This document shows positions 1 through 7,946 of a stretch of DNA of 64,000 nt, piece after piece; the stretch's first letter is position 1; each line of letters begins with the position of its first letter. The stretch spans positions 2,728,501 through 2,792,500 of the forward strand of contig NZ_CP071007.1 in NCBI RefSeq assembly GCF_018417635.1. Direction: 5' to 3'. The stretch comes from Pseudomonas sp. SORT22. Its GTDB lineage: Bacteria; Pseudomonadota; Gammaproteobacteria; Pseudomonadales; Pseudomonadaceae. Under the pieces are notes generated by a model, which searched no databases, was not told the origin of the DNA, and saw nothing but the letters and a program-made list of their open reading frames with translations. The translations under genes and the position numbers were made by a program.

Positions 1-226
1 CGTTCATGGCCGCTACCCGCGCAAGGTAGGCGTCGCGCGCCTCGGTCGGAATCACGTTGCCCATGACCACATGGCCGATCTGCTCGGGGGCAACGCCTGC
101 ACGTTCGATGGCGGCACGGGTCACGCTGCTGGCCAGGTCCGCCAGGGGCAGGTCCTTGAGGGCGCCGCCGAAGCTGCCGATGGCCGAGCGTACAGCGCTG
201 ACTACATAGATGTCCGGGGTATTCAT
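1..226 (-). CDS. Thiolase (acetyl-CoA C-acetyltransferase family), N-terminal part, cut by window edge
   Basis: The minus strand from an ATG at 226 reads MNTPDIYVVSAVRSAIGSFG and continues open to base 1, so only about 75 residues are present. The start VVSAVRSAIGSFGGAL and the later GHVVMGNVIPTEARDAYLAR are typical of the thiolase N-terminal domain, whose enzymes join or cleave acetyl-CoA/acyl-CoA units. The catalytic Cys, expected near residue 90, lies outside the window. The start is supported by a GGAG ribosome site 8 bases upstream. The gene is divergent from the AraC-type regulator at 397, which probably controls it. Its specificity (ketothiolase of fatty-acid, branched-chain or polyhydroxybutyrate metabolism) cannot be told from this fragment. 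Confidence 0.88.
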   Translation of the reverse strand, partial: MNTPDIYVVSAVRSAIGSFGGALKDLPLADLASSVTRAAIERAGVAPEQIGHVVMGNVIPTEARDAYLARVAAMN

Positions 227-352
227 GATCGACTCCAGTGTGCGAAAGCGTGGCGGGGCAGGCCCGGCGTCTGCCAGAATGCTGCCCGCAGCCACCTTCA
301 GGTTGGCTTCGAGTCTAGGCAAAGCCTGCGTACGGGCCTATGCCATAACTGT

Positions 353-365
353 CCAGTGACACTGG
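353..365. promoter_or_regulatory. Small palindrome in the thiolase/araC divergent promoter region
   Basis: CCAGTG-A-CACTGG is a perfect dyad with 6-base arms in the 170-base gap between two divergent genes. Its place suggests an operator for the neighbouring AraC-type protein or another regulator. AraC proteins more often use direct repeats, so the assignment is weak. Confidence 0.3.
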
Positions 366-396
366 TATTTTTTGCCACACCCTTGCGGAATCCGCC

Positions 397-1428
397 ATGC
401 GGGAAAACGATACAGTTGCCGTCTATTTCGTCCATACCATGCTCCATGCCCTGCGCGCGCAACCGGCGCGGGCGGCGGCGCTGCTGGTCGAAGCCGGAAT
501 CGACCCGGCGGTGCTCCAAGCGCCTGGCGCACGGGTGCCAGCGTCTGCGTTTGCACGCCTGTGGTTGCTGCTGATCGAGACCCTTGACGACGAATTCTTC
601 AACCTCGACAGCCATGGCATGCCGTTGGGCAGCTTTGCCCTGATCTGCCGCGGGCTGATCCAGGAGCCGAACCTGGAAAGGGCGCTGCGCCAGTGCCTGA
701 ACAACTTTGCGTTGTTCCTGCGCGATATCCGCGGGCAGTTGACGATCAAGGGTGGGCGCGCGGTGATCAGCCTGCGCACTGGCATCGAAGATCCGCTGTC
801 CCGGGTCTACGCCGAGGAAACCTTTCTCGCCCTGGTGATCAGCCTGGCGTGCTGGCTGGTCGGGCGACGCGTGGTCATCGATCGAACGGCACTGGCCGAC
901 ACACGCCCGGCCCAGGACGATGACCCGTTGCTGTGGGGCGCCAACGTGCAGATGGGCGGTGGCCGTACCGAGATCGAGTTTGCTGCCGATTACCTGCGCT
1001 TGCCGGTGGTCCAGGACCTGGCGGCGCTGAAGACCTTCCTGCGCAGCGCACCGCAGTGGCTGGTGATTCGCTACCGCAACCAGAATGGACAGGTGGCTCA
1101 GGTGTACCGTTATCTGCGTGCCCGTCAGTACGGCCAGTGGCCGACCCTGCTGGCCATGGCCGAACGCCAGGGCCTGAGCCCCAGCAGCTTTCGCCGCCAG
1201 CTGGAGCGCGAGGGCCGTTCGTACCAGCAGATCAAGGATGAAGTGCGTCGGGCCATGGCCTTTGAGTGCCTGCGCCAGACGCACCTGAGTATTGCCGAAG
1301 TCGCCGAGCACACCGGCTTCCAGGAGCCCAGTGCGTTCCACCGGGCGTTCAAGAAGTGGACCGGCGAGAGCCCGGGCAGTTACCGCCAGCGCATGCTCAG
1401 TCCGGTAATTGCGCCGCCAGCTGCTTGA
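397..1428 (+). CDS. AraC-family transcriptional regulator (arabinose-binding-like N-terminal domain)
   Basis: A protein of 343 residues. The first about 200 residues match the layout of the AraC-type 'arabinose-binding/dimerisation' domain seen in OruR/ArgR-like Pseudomonas regulators (PLGSFALICRGLIQEPNLER, then GRTEIEFAADYLRLPV). The C-terminal 100 residues are an AraC/XylS helix-turn-helix pair: LSPSSFRRQLEREG, then the hallmark HLSIAEVAEHTGFQEPSAFH and FKKWTGESPGSYR. It is divergent from the thiolase at 226, so it probably activates a catabolic operon there. The effector is unknown. Its 3' end overlaps the convergent catalase gene by 32 bases. Confidence 0.9.
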   Translation: MRENDTVAVYFVHTMLHALRAQPARAAALLVEAGIDPAVLQAPGARVPASAFARLWLLLIETLDDEFFNLDSHGMPLGSFALICRGLIQEPNLERALRQCLNNFALFLRDIRGQLTIKGGRAVISLRTGIEDPLSRVYAEETFLALVISLACWLVGRRVVIDRTALADTRPAQDDDPLLWGANVQMGGGRTEIEFAADYLRLPVVQDLAALKTFLRSAPQWLVIRYRNQNGQVAQVYRYLRARQYGQWPTLLAMAERQGLSPSSFRRQLEREGRSYQQIKDEVRRAMAFECLRQTHLSIAEVAEHTGFQEPSAFHRAFKKWTGESPGSYRQRMLSPVIAPPAA

Positions 1429-2926
1429 CCCTGACCAGGTCGCCACCGGCAACCTTGGCCACGCCCTTGCCATAGGCAGGGTCGGCCTTGTACAGGTACG
1501 CGAGGATGAGGTGCTTGCTTTCGTCGTCGCTGCTGGCCAATGAGCCACCGAAGCTATTGATCAGGTCGCGGCGGTCGTTGGCGCTATAGGAGCGGAACAG
1601 CTCGCCGGCCTGTTTGAAGTTCTGCTGACGCTCGATGCCTTGCTGCTGGGTGCTGCCGCTCAAGGGTTGCTGGCTGTAACGTGCCGACTCGGTCGGGGGG
1701 CGTGGCATCAGGCGGCTGGGCTCGTAGTTGACCCCGCTGACACTACGCGCGCTGTTAAGGGCACCATCCTGATTGGCGTTATTGATCCTGACCCTGGGCT
1801 GATTGATTGGCAAACCGGCGGCATTGGCGCCGACCCGGTACATCTGGGTGTCGGCATAGGAGAACAGCCGGCCTTGCAGCAGGCGGTCTTCCGAAGGCTC
1901 GATGCCCGGCACCAGGTTGGAGGGCGCCAGGGCCACCTGCTCGGTTTCCTGGAAGAAGTTGCCGACATTGCGGTTGAGTACCATCTGCCCGACTTTTTGT
2001 TCAGGCACATCTGGCCAGATCTTGGTCGGGTCCAGTGGGTCGAAGTCAAAACCGGCGAGCTGCTCGGGCTTGAGCGTCTGGATATACAGGTCCCACTTCG
2101 GATGATCACCACGATTGATCGAATTGACCAGGTCGTTGGTCATGTGGCTGAAGTCATGCCCCTGAATCTTGGCCACTTCGCCAGGGCTCAGGTTTTTCTG
2201 ACCTTGCAGAGTTTTCCAGCGAAACTTCACGTAGGTGATTTCGCCATCGCGGTTGACGAACTTGTAGGCATGCACGCTGTTGCCATCCATGTGCCGGTAG
2301 CTCAGCGGCGTGCCTTCGTTGGAGTAGAGCAACGTCAGGGTGCGGGTGGCTTCAGGCATGTGCGAGAGCAGGTCGAAGCGGCGCGCGTCGTTGCCAAGGT
2401 TGGTGCGCGGGTCGGGCTTGAAGGCGTGAACCATGTCCGGGAACTTGATGGCATCACGAATGAAGAAGGTCGGGAAGTTATTGCCGACCAGGTCCCAGTT
2501 GCCATCGGTGGTGTAGAAACGTGTGGCAAAGCCGCGCGGGTCGCGCAGGGTTTCCGGGGAATGAAGGCCGTGCACCACCGAGGAGAAGCGCACGAACACC
2601 GGGGTTCGCTCCCCCGGGGTGAATACCTTGGCCTGGGTCAGTGCGGAAATATCGGCGCTGGCGGTGAACTCGCCATGGGCACCGGTACCGCGGGCATGCA
2701 CCACACGCTCGGGCACCCGCTCGCGATCAAAACGCTGCAGCTTCTGGATCAACTGCACGTCCTGCAGCAGGGTGGGGCCGGTACTGCCAGCGGTCTGCGA
2801 GTTCTGGTTGTCGCCCACCGGGGCGCCATTGTCGCGAGTTAGCGGGGCGGCGAATGCCGTGCTGGCAATCAATACGGCCGAGGCGAGTACGCCCAGCGTA
2901 AAGCCTGAAAAACGTCGGGTGCTCAT
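1397..2926 (-). CDS. katB: Periplasmic monofunctional catalase
   Basis: A clade-type haem catalase of 509 residues that converts hydrogen peroxide to water and oxygen. The distal His lies in VVHARGTGAHGEF (about residue 77), the distal Asn in VGNNFPTFFIRDA, and the haem-ligand Tyr in RLFSYADTQMYR. The N-terminus RRFSGFTLGVLASAVLIASTAFA is a signal peptide, so the enzyme is exported, as for P. aeruginosa KatB. The ATG at 2926 is preferred over upstream codons because it begins the signal peptide and has AGGAC upstream. It follows the DapA-like gene by 160 bases in the same direction but is likely transcribed separately. No OxyR site was identified. Confidence 0.93.
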   Translation of the reverse strand: MSTRRFSGFTLGVLASAVLIASTAFAAPLTRDNGAPVGDNQNSQTAGSTGPTLLQDVQLIQKLQRFDRERVPERVVHARGTGAHGEFTASADISALTQAKVFTPGERTPVFVRFSSVVHGLHSPETLRDPRGFATRFYTTDGNWDLVGNNFPTFFIRDAIKFPDMVHAFKPDPRTNLGNDARRFDLLSHMPEATRTLTLLYSNEGTPLSYRHMDGNSVHAYKFVNRDGEITYVKFRWKTLQGQKNLSPGEVAKIQGHDFSHMTNDLVNSINRGDHPKWDLYIQTLKPEQLAGFDFDPLDPTKIWPDVPEQKVGQMVLNRNVGNFFQETEQVALAPSNLVPGIEPSEDRLLQGRLFSYADTQMYRVGANAAGLPINQPRVRINNANQDGALNSARSVSGVNYEPSRLMPRPPTESARYSQQPLSGSTQQQGIERQQNFKQAGELFRSYSANDRRDLINSFGGSLASSDDESKHLILAYLYKADPAYGKGVAKVAGGDLVRVKQLAAQLPD

Positions 2927-3049
2927 GGTGACTGTCCTGTCATGGGTTAGAGCAGCCGATGATAGAAACGGCAGGACAACAGCCCCAGATGGGCTTTCTT
3001 CAAGCAGTGTCGGACTTCTCCGGAACTGCTGGGTGACTCTGCACCGGTC

Positions 3050-3072
3050 CCCGGCACTGTTGCAGTGCCGGG
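3050..3072 (-). terminator. Strong hairpin after the DapA-like gene
   Basis: CCCGGCACTG and CAGTGCCGGG form a perfect 10-base stem with a TTG loop, 14 bases past the stop of the gene ending at 3087. There is no T-run on the minus strand, so it may be a Rho-assisted terminator or a 3' stabilising hairpin rather than a classic intrinsic terminator. Confidence 0.45.
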
Positions 3073-3086
3073 TTGTTACGGTCGTC

Positions 3087-3971
3087 CTACAGCATTTGTT
3101 TGAGCAGTTGTTGCAAGTGCGCCTGACCTGCGTTGTCGAGGGCAAATACCGGCCGCCGCGGCTCACCCACCGGCAAACCGGTCATGCCCAGACCGGCCTT
3201 GATGGTTGCCGGCAGGCCACCTTTGAGGATGAACTCCAGCAGCGGCAATTGACGGTAGAACACCGCCTTGGCTGTGCCCAGGTCGTTGGCCTGGACGGCC
3301 TGGTAAAGCTGCTGATTGAGGGCCGGGATCAGGTTCGCAGCGGCGGTGCACCAGCCGCTGGCGCCGGCCACGAAGGCTTCCAGGGCCAGCGGGTTGCAGC
3401 CGTTGTAGAACGGCACCTTGCCTTCACCCAGTAGCTGCAGCTTGTGCATGCGCTGGATGTCGCCGGTGCTCTCCTTGACCATGGTGACGTTTTCGACCTC
3501 GCGCACGATGCGCAGGATCAGCTCCACCGACATGTCGGTACCGCTGGTGGCCGGGTTGTTGTAGAGCATGATCGGCAGTTCGATGCTGGCGCCAATGGCC
3601 CGGTAGTGCTCGAGTATCTCCTCCTCGGTGAGCTTCCAGTAGGCGGCCGGCAGCACCATCACCGCGTCGGCGCCGTGTTCCTGGGCAAAGCGCGCGCGGC
3701 GAATGGCACCGGCGGTGGTCAGGTCGGAGACGCTGACGATGGTCGGTACTCTCCCTGCGATCTGGCGCAGGCTGAAGGCGGCTACCTGCTGCCATTCCAG
3801 ATCGCTCAGGTAGGCGCCTTCGCCGGTGCTGCCCAGTGGCGCAATGGCGTGAACGCCACCCTCGATCAGGCGCTCGATCGAGCGGCCCAGGGCCTCGAGG
3901 TCAAGCTGTTCGCCGTCGGCGCTGAACGGGGTGATGGTGTAGCCGATGATGCCGTGAAAAGTCTTGGACAT
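3087..3971 (-). CDS. DapA/N-acetylneuraminate-lyase family protein (Schiff-base class I aldolase)
   Basis: A 294-residue TIM-barrel protein of the dihydrodipicolinate synthase superfamily. GSTGEGAY (47-54) is the GxxGE substrate loop, YNNPATSG holds the proton-relay Tyr137, and VTMVKESTGD holds the Schiff-base Lys166. Members act on pyruvate or on 2-keto-3-deoxy acids, so DapA activity is not assured. The context speaks against lysine synthesis: it is the second gene after a class II aldolase (35-base gap), divergent from an XRE-cupin regulator. A catabolic aldolase/dehydratase for a hydroxy acid or amino acid is more likely. GGAG lies 8 bases before the ATG. Confidence 0.85.
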   Translation of the reverse strand: MSKTFHGIIGYTITPFSADGEQLDLEALGRSIERLIEGGVHAIAPLGSTGEGAYLSDLEWQQVAAFSLRQIAGRVPTIVSVSDLTTAGAIRRARFAQEHGADAVMVLPAAYWKLTEEEILEHYRAIGASIELPIMLYNNPATSGTDMSVELILRIVREVENVTMVKESTGDIQRMHKLQLLGEGKVPFYNGCNPLALEAFVAGASGWCTAAANLIPALNQQLYQAVQANDLGTAKAVFYRQLPLLEFILKGGLPATIKAGLGMTGLPVGEPRRPVFALDNAGQAHLQQLLKQML

Positions 3972-4006
3972 GAAATCTACTCCGCAAGGTCAGTGACAGG
4001 CTTGGT

Positions 4007-4789
4007 TCAGTTCAGGCAGTCGCCATGTACCCGCAGGCATTGGCGCGCATAGTAGTTGAAGGCGGCGCTGTGGCGCTTGGGCCGGGAGATCCAGTCGTGG
4101 GCTTCACGACCCAGCTCAGGGGCGATCGGCTTGATGCTGCCGGCGGCCATGGCCAGCAGTTGCAGCTTGGCGGCGCGCTCGATTAGCTGGGCAATCACGC
4201 AGGCTTCCTCGATGCTGGCACCGGTCGACAACTGGCCGTGGTGCGACAGCAGGATGGCGCGCTTGTCGCCCAGTGCGGCGCTGATGATCTCGCCTTCTTC
4301 GTTGCCCACCGGCACGCCGGGCCAGGCCTCGAGGAACGCGCAATCGTCGTACAGCGGGCACAGGTCCATGTGCGAGACCTCAAGTGGCACTTCCAGCATC
4401 GACAGGGCGGCGACGTGGGTCGGGTGGGTGTGGATGATGCAGTGCACATCCGGGCGGGCACGGTACACCCAGCTATGGAAGCGGTTGGCCGGGTTGGGCA
4501 TGCCCTGGCCTTCGAGCACGTCCAGGTCTTCGTTGACCAGCAACAGGTTGCTGGCGGTGATTTCGTCGAAGCCCAGGCCCAGTTGCTGGGTGTAGAAGGT
4601 GCCTGGCTGCGGGCCGCGGGCGCTGATCTGCCCGGCCAGGCCGGAGTCGTGGCCGTTGTCGAACAGAATCCGGCAGGTCAGTGCCAGCTTTTCGCGCACA
4701 GTCCACGTATTATCGGCAAGCGAGCCTTGCATCTGCTTAAGGGCCTGCTGGATCAGTTGGTCCTTGGGGAGTGCCATTGTCTTGGCCAT
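4007..4789 (-). CDS. Class II aldolase/adducin-family protein
   Basis: A 260-residue protein of the zinc-dependent class II aldolase/adducin fold (relatives: L-fuculose-phosphate aldolase, 3-oxo-tetronate-phosphate decarboxylase, ectoine/hydroxy-acid aldolases). The metal ligands are in IIHTHPTHVAALSM; LSHHGQLSTGAS adds the third His region. The ATG at 4789 (MAKTMALPKDQ) is chosen over an upstream in-frame ATG because GAGGA lies 7-8 bases before it. It leads a two-gene operon with the DapA-like gene and is divergent from the regulator at 4950, with a palindromic operator between them. The substrate is unknown. Confidence 0.85.
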   Translation of the reverse strand: MAKTMALPKDQLIQQALKQMQGSLADNTWTVREKLALTCRILFDNGHDSGLAGQISARGPQPGTFYTQQLGLGFDEITASNLLLVNEDLDVLEGQGMPNPANRFHSWVYRARPDVHCIIHTHPTHVAALSMLEVPLEVSHMDLCPLYDDCAFLEAWPGVPVGNEEGEIISAALGDKRAILLSHHGQLSTGASIEEACVIAQLIERAAKLQLLAMAAGSIKPIAPELGREAHDWISRPKRHSAAFNYYARQCLRVHGDCLN

Positions 4790-4869
4790 GGGGCTATCCT
4801 CGGTGGCGTGATGGAGTGTCACGGCTGGCCCACCCCGGTTGCTTGGAAGGTGACGGGGTGGTCAATTGC

Positions 4870-4905
4870 ATGACACAATCAAGGCTATATGACACAAGGT
4901 GTCAT
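4870..4905. promoter_or_regulatory. Palindromic operator between the aldolase operon and the XRE-cupin regulator
   Basis: ATGACAC-AAG-GTGTCAT at 4889-4905 is a perfect palindrome with 7-base arms. A second copy of the left arm, ATGACACAA, lies 19 bases upstream at 4870-4878. The pair sits in the 160-base divergent promoter region, where the neighbouring XRE-cupin protein would be expected to bind and control both directions. Confidence 0.6.
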
Positions 4906-4949
4906 TAGCAAGAAAATACTTGCCCATGGCATTGGGAAAATCGCGTCAC

Positions 4950-5486
4950 ATGTCTATCCGATTGAAACTGTTGAGAAAAAAACTGGGTATTACCCTGGAG
5001 GCGCTGGCTGAAACGGCTGGCATGACCAAGAGTTACCTGTCCAAGGTCGAGCGCGGCTTGAATACGCCCTCCATCGCTGCAGCGTTGAAGCTGGCGCGTG
5101 CCTTGAACGTCAATGTCGAGGAGCTGTTTGCCGAAGACCAGCCAGGCCAGGCCCGTTACAGCCTGGTGCGCAGCCATGAACGCCAGGCGGTGTCGGGGCA
5201 GGGGCCGGGTTATTCGGTGCTGGCCAAGCAGATCGGCAGCCGCAGCCTGCTGCCGTTCATCATCAGCCCGCCGCCGGAGTTCAGCGATGCCTCGTTCAAG
5301 GAGCACCTTGGCGAGGAGTTTCTGTTCGTCCATGAAGGCCAGGTCGAGGTCGACTTCATGAATGAGCGAGTGATCCTCGAGCGTGGCGATGCCCTGTATT
5401 TCAACGCCCAGACCCCGCACCGCCTGCGTTCGTTGGGGCCGGTGCAGGCCCAGTTGCTGGTGGTGGTGCACGACGCCGAGGGCTGA
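4950..5486 (+). CDS. XRE-family regulator with C-terminal cupin domain
   Basis: A regulator of about 178 residues. The N-terminal lambda-repressor-type helix-turn-helix is LGITLEALAETAGMTKSYLSKVERG. The C-terminal cupin runs from about residue 105 (FKEHLGEEFLFVHEGQVEVDF, then RGDALYFNAQTPHRLRS), as in the PuuR/SutR group that senses a small metabolite. ATG 4950 gives the usual family start (MSIRLKLLRKK); ATG 4926 is possible. A GTG at 4899 is rejected because it lies in the operator. It is divergent from the aldolase/DapA-like operon, its probable target, and only 5 bases from the next regulator gene. Confidence 0.87.
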   Translation: MSIRLKLLRKKLGITLEALAETAGMTKSYLSKVERGLNTPSIAAALKLARALNVNVEELFAEDQPGQARYSLVRSHERQAVSGQGPGYSVLAKQIGSRSLLPFIISPPPEFSDASFKEHLGEEFLFVHEGQVEVDFMNERVILERGDALYFNAQTPHRLRSLGPVQAQLLVVVHDAEG

Positions 5487-5491
5487 AGCCT

Positions 5492-6277
5492 ATGCACGCA
5501 AATTCGCGATTCTGGCGTGACCCGGCGCTGCCCTTCGTTGAAGTGCGCAGCGTCGCTGATGGTCGCAAGGTCTGTTACGCGGCGCATTCGCACGAGAGTT
5601 TCTCGATTGGTGCGATTACCGCAGGGCGCAGTACCTACATCAGTGGCGATCGCCAGCAGCAAGTGGCTGCCGGCACCGTGGTGCTGATGAACCCCGCAGT
5701 GGTGCACACCTGCAATCCCATCGCGGGCGAACCCTGGTCCTACCTGATGCTGTTCATCGACTGGGCCTGGTTGCAGGGCCTGGGTTTCTCGCCGCTGGCG
5801 GCTGTCAGCAGCACCGAGGCGGGGCTGTTCGATGATTTGCTGCAGCTGTTTGCCGTGCTGCTGGATGAGCAGCAGCCGCCAGTTGGCAAAGAGGCGGCAC
5901 TGCGAGTGTTTTGCAGCGCACTGAGCCTGCGCCTGGGCGAAAGCGCAAGCGCGCTGGGCCAGGGCGACCCGCGCCTGCTGGCCGCAGCCGAATTCATCCG
6001 CGCGCACTGCACCGAGCCTTTGCGCCTTGAAGACATCAGCCGCGCTGCCGGCTTGTCCGCGTCCTATCTGATCCGTGCGTTCAAGCAGCAGTTCGGCTTG
6101 ACGCCCCATGGCTACCTGCTCGATCAACGGGTGCAGTATGCCCGTGCCCAGTTGCGCCGCGGGCGGTTGATTGCCGAGGTGGCACTGGAGGCAGGTTTTG
6201 CCGACCAGGCGCACTTGCAGCGTGCCTTCAAGCGCCACCTGGCGGCGACGCCTGGGCACTATCGTTCAGCCCACTAG
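5492..6277 (+). CDS. AraC-family regulator with N-terminal cupin
   Basis: A 261-residue protein with an N-terminal AraC_binding cupin (AHSHESFSIGAITAGRSTY, then VAAGTVVLMNPAVVHTCNP) and a C-terminal AraC helix-turn-helix pair (LRLEDISRAAGLSASYLIRAFKQQFGL and IAEVALEAGFADQAHLQRAFKRHL). It begins 5 bases after the XRE-cupin gene and is therefore probably cotranscribed with it. Regulators of this type frequently control an adjoining LysE-family exporter, and here such a gene lies convergent with a 12-base overlap. The effector may be an amino acid, but this is inference only. Confidence 0.87.
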   Translation: MHANSRFWRDPALPFVEVRSVADGRKVCYAAHSHESFSIGAITAGRSTYISGDRQQQVAAGTVVLMNPAVVHTCNPIAGEPWSYLMLFIDWAWLQGLGFSPLAAVSSTEAGLFDDLLQLFAVLLDEQQPPVGKEAALRVFCSALSLRLGESASALGQGDPRLLAAAEFIRAHCTEPLRLEDISRAAGLSASYLIRAFKQQFGLTPHGYLLDQRVQYARAQLRRGRLIAEVALEAGFADQAHLQRAFKRHLAATPGHYRSAH

Positions 6278-6853
6278 CAGGTACAGCGCGCTAGCCAGCA
6301 ACAGCAGTGCCAGGCAGCGGTTGAACCGGCGCATACGCTGGGCATTGCTCAGGGAGTGGCTGATTGCACTGCCGGCCCAGGCCCAGCTGGCAATCGACAG
6401 AAAACAGATTACCAGGTAGATCGCGCTGAACTGCCACAACCGGCGGCTATCGCCCTCGCCGACATAGGCGCCGATGCCGGCCACGCAGGCCAGCCAGGCC
6501 TTGGGGTTGAGCCATTGCAGGGTGGCACCGGCGAGCACCGAGGGTGCGCTCGTAGCGCCGCCAGCGCCCAGTTCGCCGTTGTCGCTGGCCAGTTTCCAGG
6601 CCATGTACAGCAAGAACACCACGCCGGCCCAGTGCAACACTTGGGTCATGGCCGGCCAATGGCGCAGCAACTCGTGCAAGCCAAGGCCGATCAGCACCAG
6701 CAGCAGGACAAAGCCGAGGGTTGCGCCGCTGACATGCCGCAAGCTGGCGCGAAAGCCGTGGCGGGCGCCGGCGCTCAGGGCGACGATATTGACCGGGCCG
6801 GGGGAGATTGAGGCGGCCAGGGCGAAGGCGGCCATTGATAACATCAGGCTCAT
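6266..6853 (-). CDS. LysE/RhtB-family amino-acid exporter
   Basis: A 195-residue inner-membrane protein with about six hydrophobic segments. The family signature ISPGPVNIVALSAGARHG lies at the end of the first helix, and LQWLNPKAWLACVAGI is the conserved loop before helix 4. The family exports amino acids or their derivatives. ATG 6853 gives the normal family length; an upstream ATG at 6883 would add ten non-family residues. It converges on the AraC-type gene, with which it shares 12 bases, and is divergent from the SDR gene at 7035. Confidence 0.88.
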   Translation of the reverse strand: MSLMLSMAAFALAASISPGPVNIVALSAGARHGFRASLRHVSGATLGFVLLLVLIGLGLHELLRHWPAMTQVLHWAGVVFLLYMAWKLASDNGELGAGGATSAPSVLAGATLQWLNPKAWLACVAGIGAYVGEGDSRRLWQFSAIYLVICFLSIASWAWAGSAISHSLSNAQRMRRFNRCLALLLLASALYLLVG

Positions 6854-7034
6854 GGGGGGTATCCAGCAGTGGAAGACCGACACAGCCTAAGGCGCGGCGA
6901 ATGGCCGGGTATTGAAGAAAATTACCCTGGATATCTTCAAGCAATGGTTACAGGTGCTTGGCGTACAGCCTGGTTTTTCCCTGATTGCTCGCAGAGCAAG
7001 ATGTAATCACTTTCAAGCACAGGCAGTGATCATC

Positions 7035-7745
7035 ATGTACAACGCTCATCAATCCTTGTTGCACCAGACCGTGCTGGTGCTCGGCGGCGCCAGCGGTATT
7101 GGCGCGGCGGTAGCGCGCCAGGCCAGGGCACGTGGGGCACGGGTCATCGTTGCCAGCCGCCAGGCGGTAAGCCCGGGCGAGGGGATCGAGGCATGTGTTG
7201 CCGATATCACCGATACCCGGGCGCTGCAGGTGCTGTTTGCCGGCGTTGGCACCGTCGATCATCTGGTCATCAGCGCTGGCCCCGCCGTGCAGGCCAGGCC
7301 CCTGGCGCAGAGCGACCTGCAACTGGCGCGCGAGGCTTTCGAGGTGAAGTTCTGGGGCGCCTTGCAGGCGATCCAGCTGGCGTTGCCGCACCTTTCTGCG
7401 CACGCCAGCATCAGCCTGACCTCGGGGTTGCTGTCACGCAAGTTCGTCGCCGGGCAGATGATCAAGACCACCCTCAATGCGGCGCTCGAAGCCCTGGCCA
7501 GGCAACTGGCCAAGGAGCTGGCGCCACGCCGGGTCAATGTTGTCAGCCCGGGGCTGACCGAAACCGAAGCCTACGCCGGGATGGACGCCGAGTCGCGGCA
7601 GGCGATGTTCGCCCGCGCCGGCGCGGGCCTGCCGGTCGGACGGGTGGGGGCGGCGGATGAAGTGGCGGCCGGGTATCTGCTGGCCATGGAGAACGGCTTC
7701 ATGACCGCCAGCGTCATTGATATCGATGGTGGTGGGTTGATCTAG
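7035..7745 (+). CDS. Short-chain dehydrogenase/reductase family protein, atypical active site
   Basis: A 236-residue Rossmann-fold protein. The cofactor loop is GGASGIG (17-23), with SR at 41-42 suggesting NADP(H), then SAGPA near 80 in place of NNAG. The active-site region is shortened: Ser130 is followed by LLSRKFVAGQMIK, so the position four residues before Lys144, where the catalytic Tyr should be, is Gly140. The C-terminus ends in the usual DIDGGGLI. It may be a non-catalytic or altered SDR. ATG 7035 is chosen because earlier in-frame starts (from 6912) have no family similarity. It is divergent from the LysE gene. Substrate unknown. Confidence 0.8.
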   Translation: MYNAHQSLLHQTVLVLGGASGIGAAVARQARARGARVIVASRQAVSPGEGIEACVADITDTRALQVLFAGVGTVDHLVISAGPAVQARPLAQSDLQLAREAFEVKFWGALQAIQLALPHLSAHASISLTSGLLSRKFVAGQMIKTTLNAALEALARQLAKELAPRRVNVVSPGLTETEAYAGMDAESRQAMFARAGAGLPVGRVGAADEVAAGYLLAMENGFMTASVIDIDGGGLI

Positions 7746-7946
7746 GCAGTTGTGGGAACGGGCGGGTACAGAATTTGAAATAGTTTCGCGCTGTGAGAAA
7801 AGCCTGCTGCAATTGTAGGATCACATCCCCAATTGATTTCAGGTTGATATGACTTCGTTCTCGGAGCCTCCCAGTACCCGGCCGTCCCGGCCATTCTCCC
7901 GTCCTTGCGACGTTTCCCGCCCGTTCTCGCACATGAGTAATCGCCC

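Noticed and set aside
7746..7946. Manganese (yybP-ykoY) riboswitch before the TerC-type gene
   Set aside because: No conserved loops of that class could be found in the 201-base leader.
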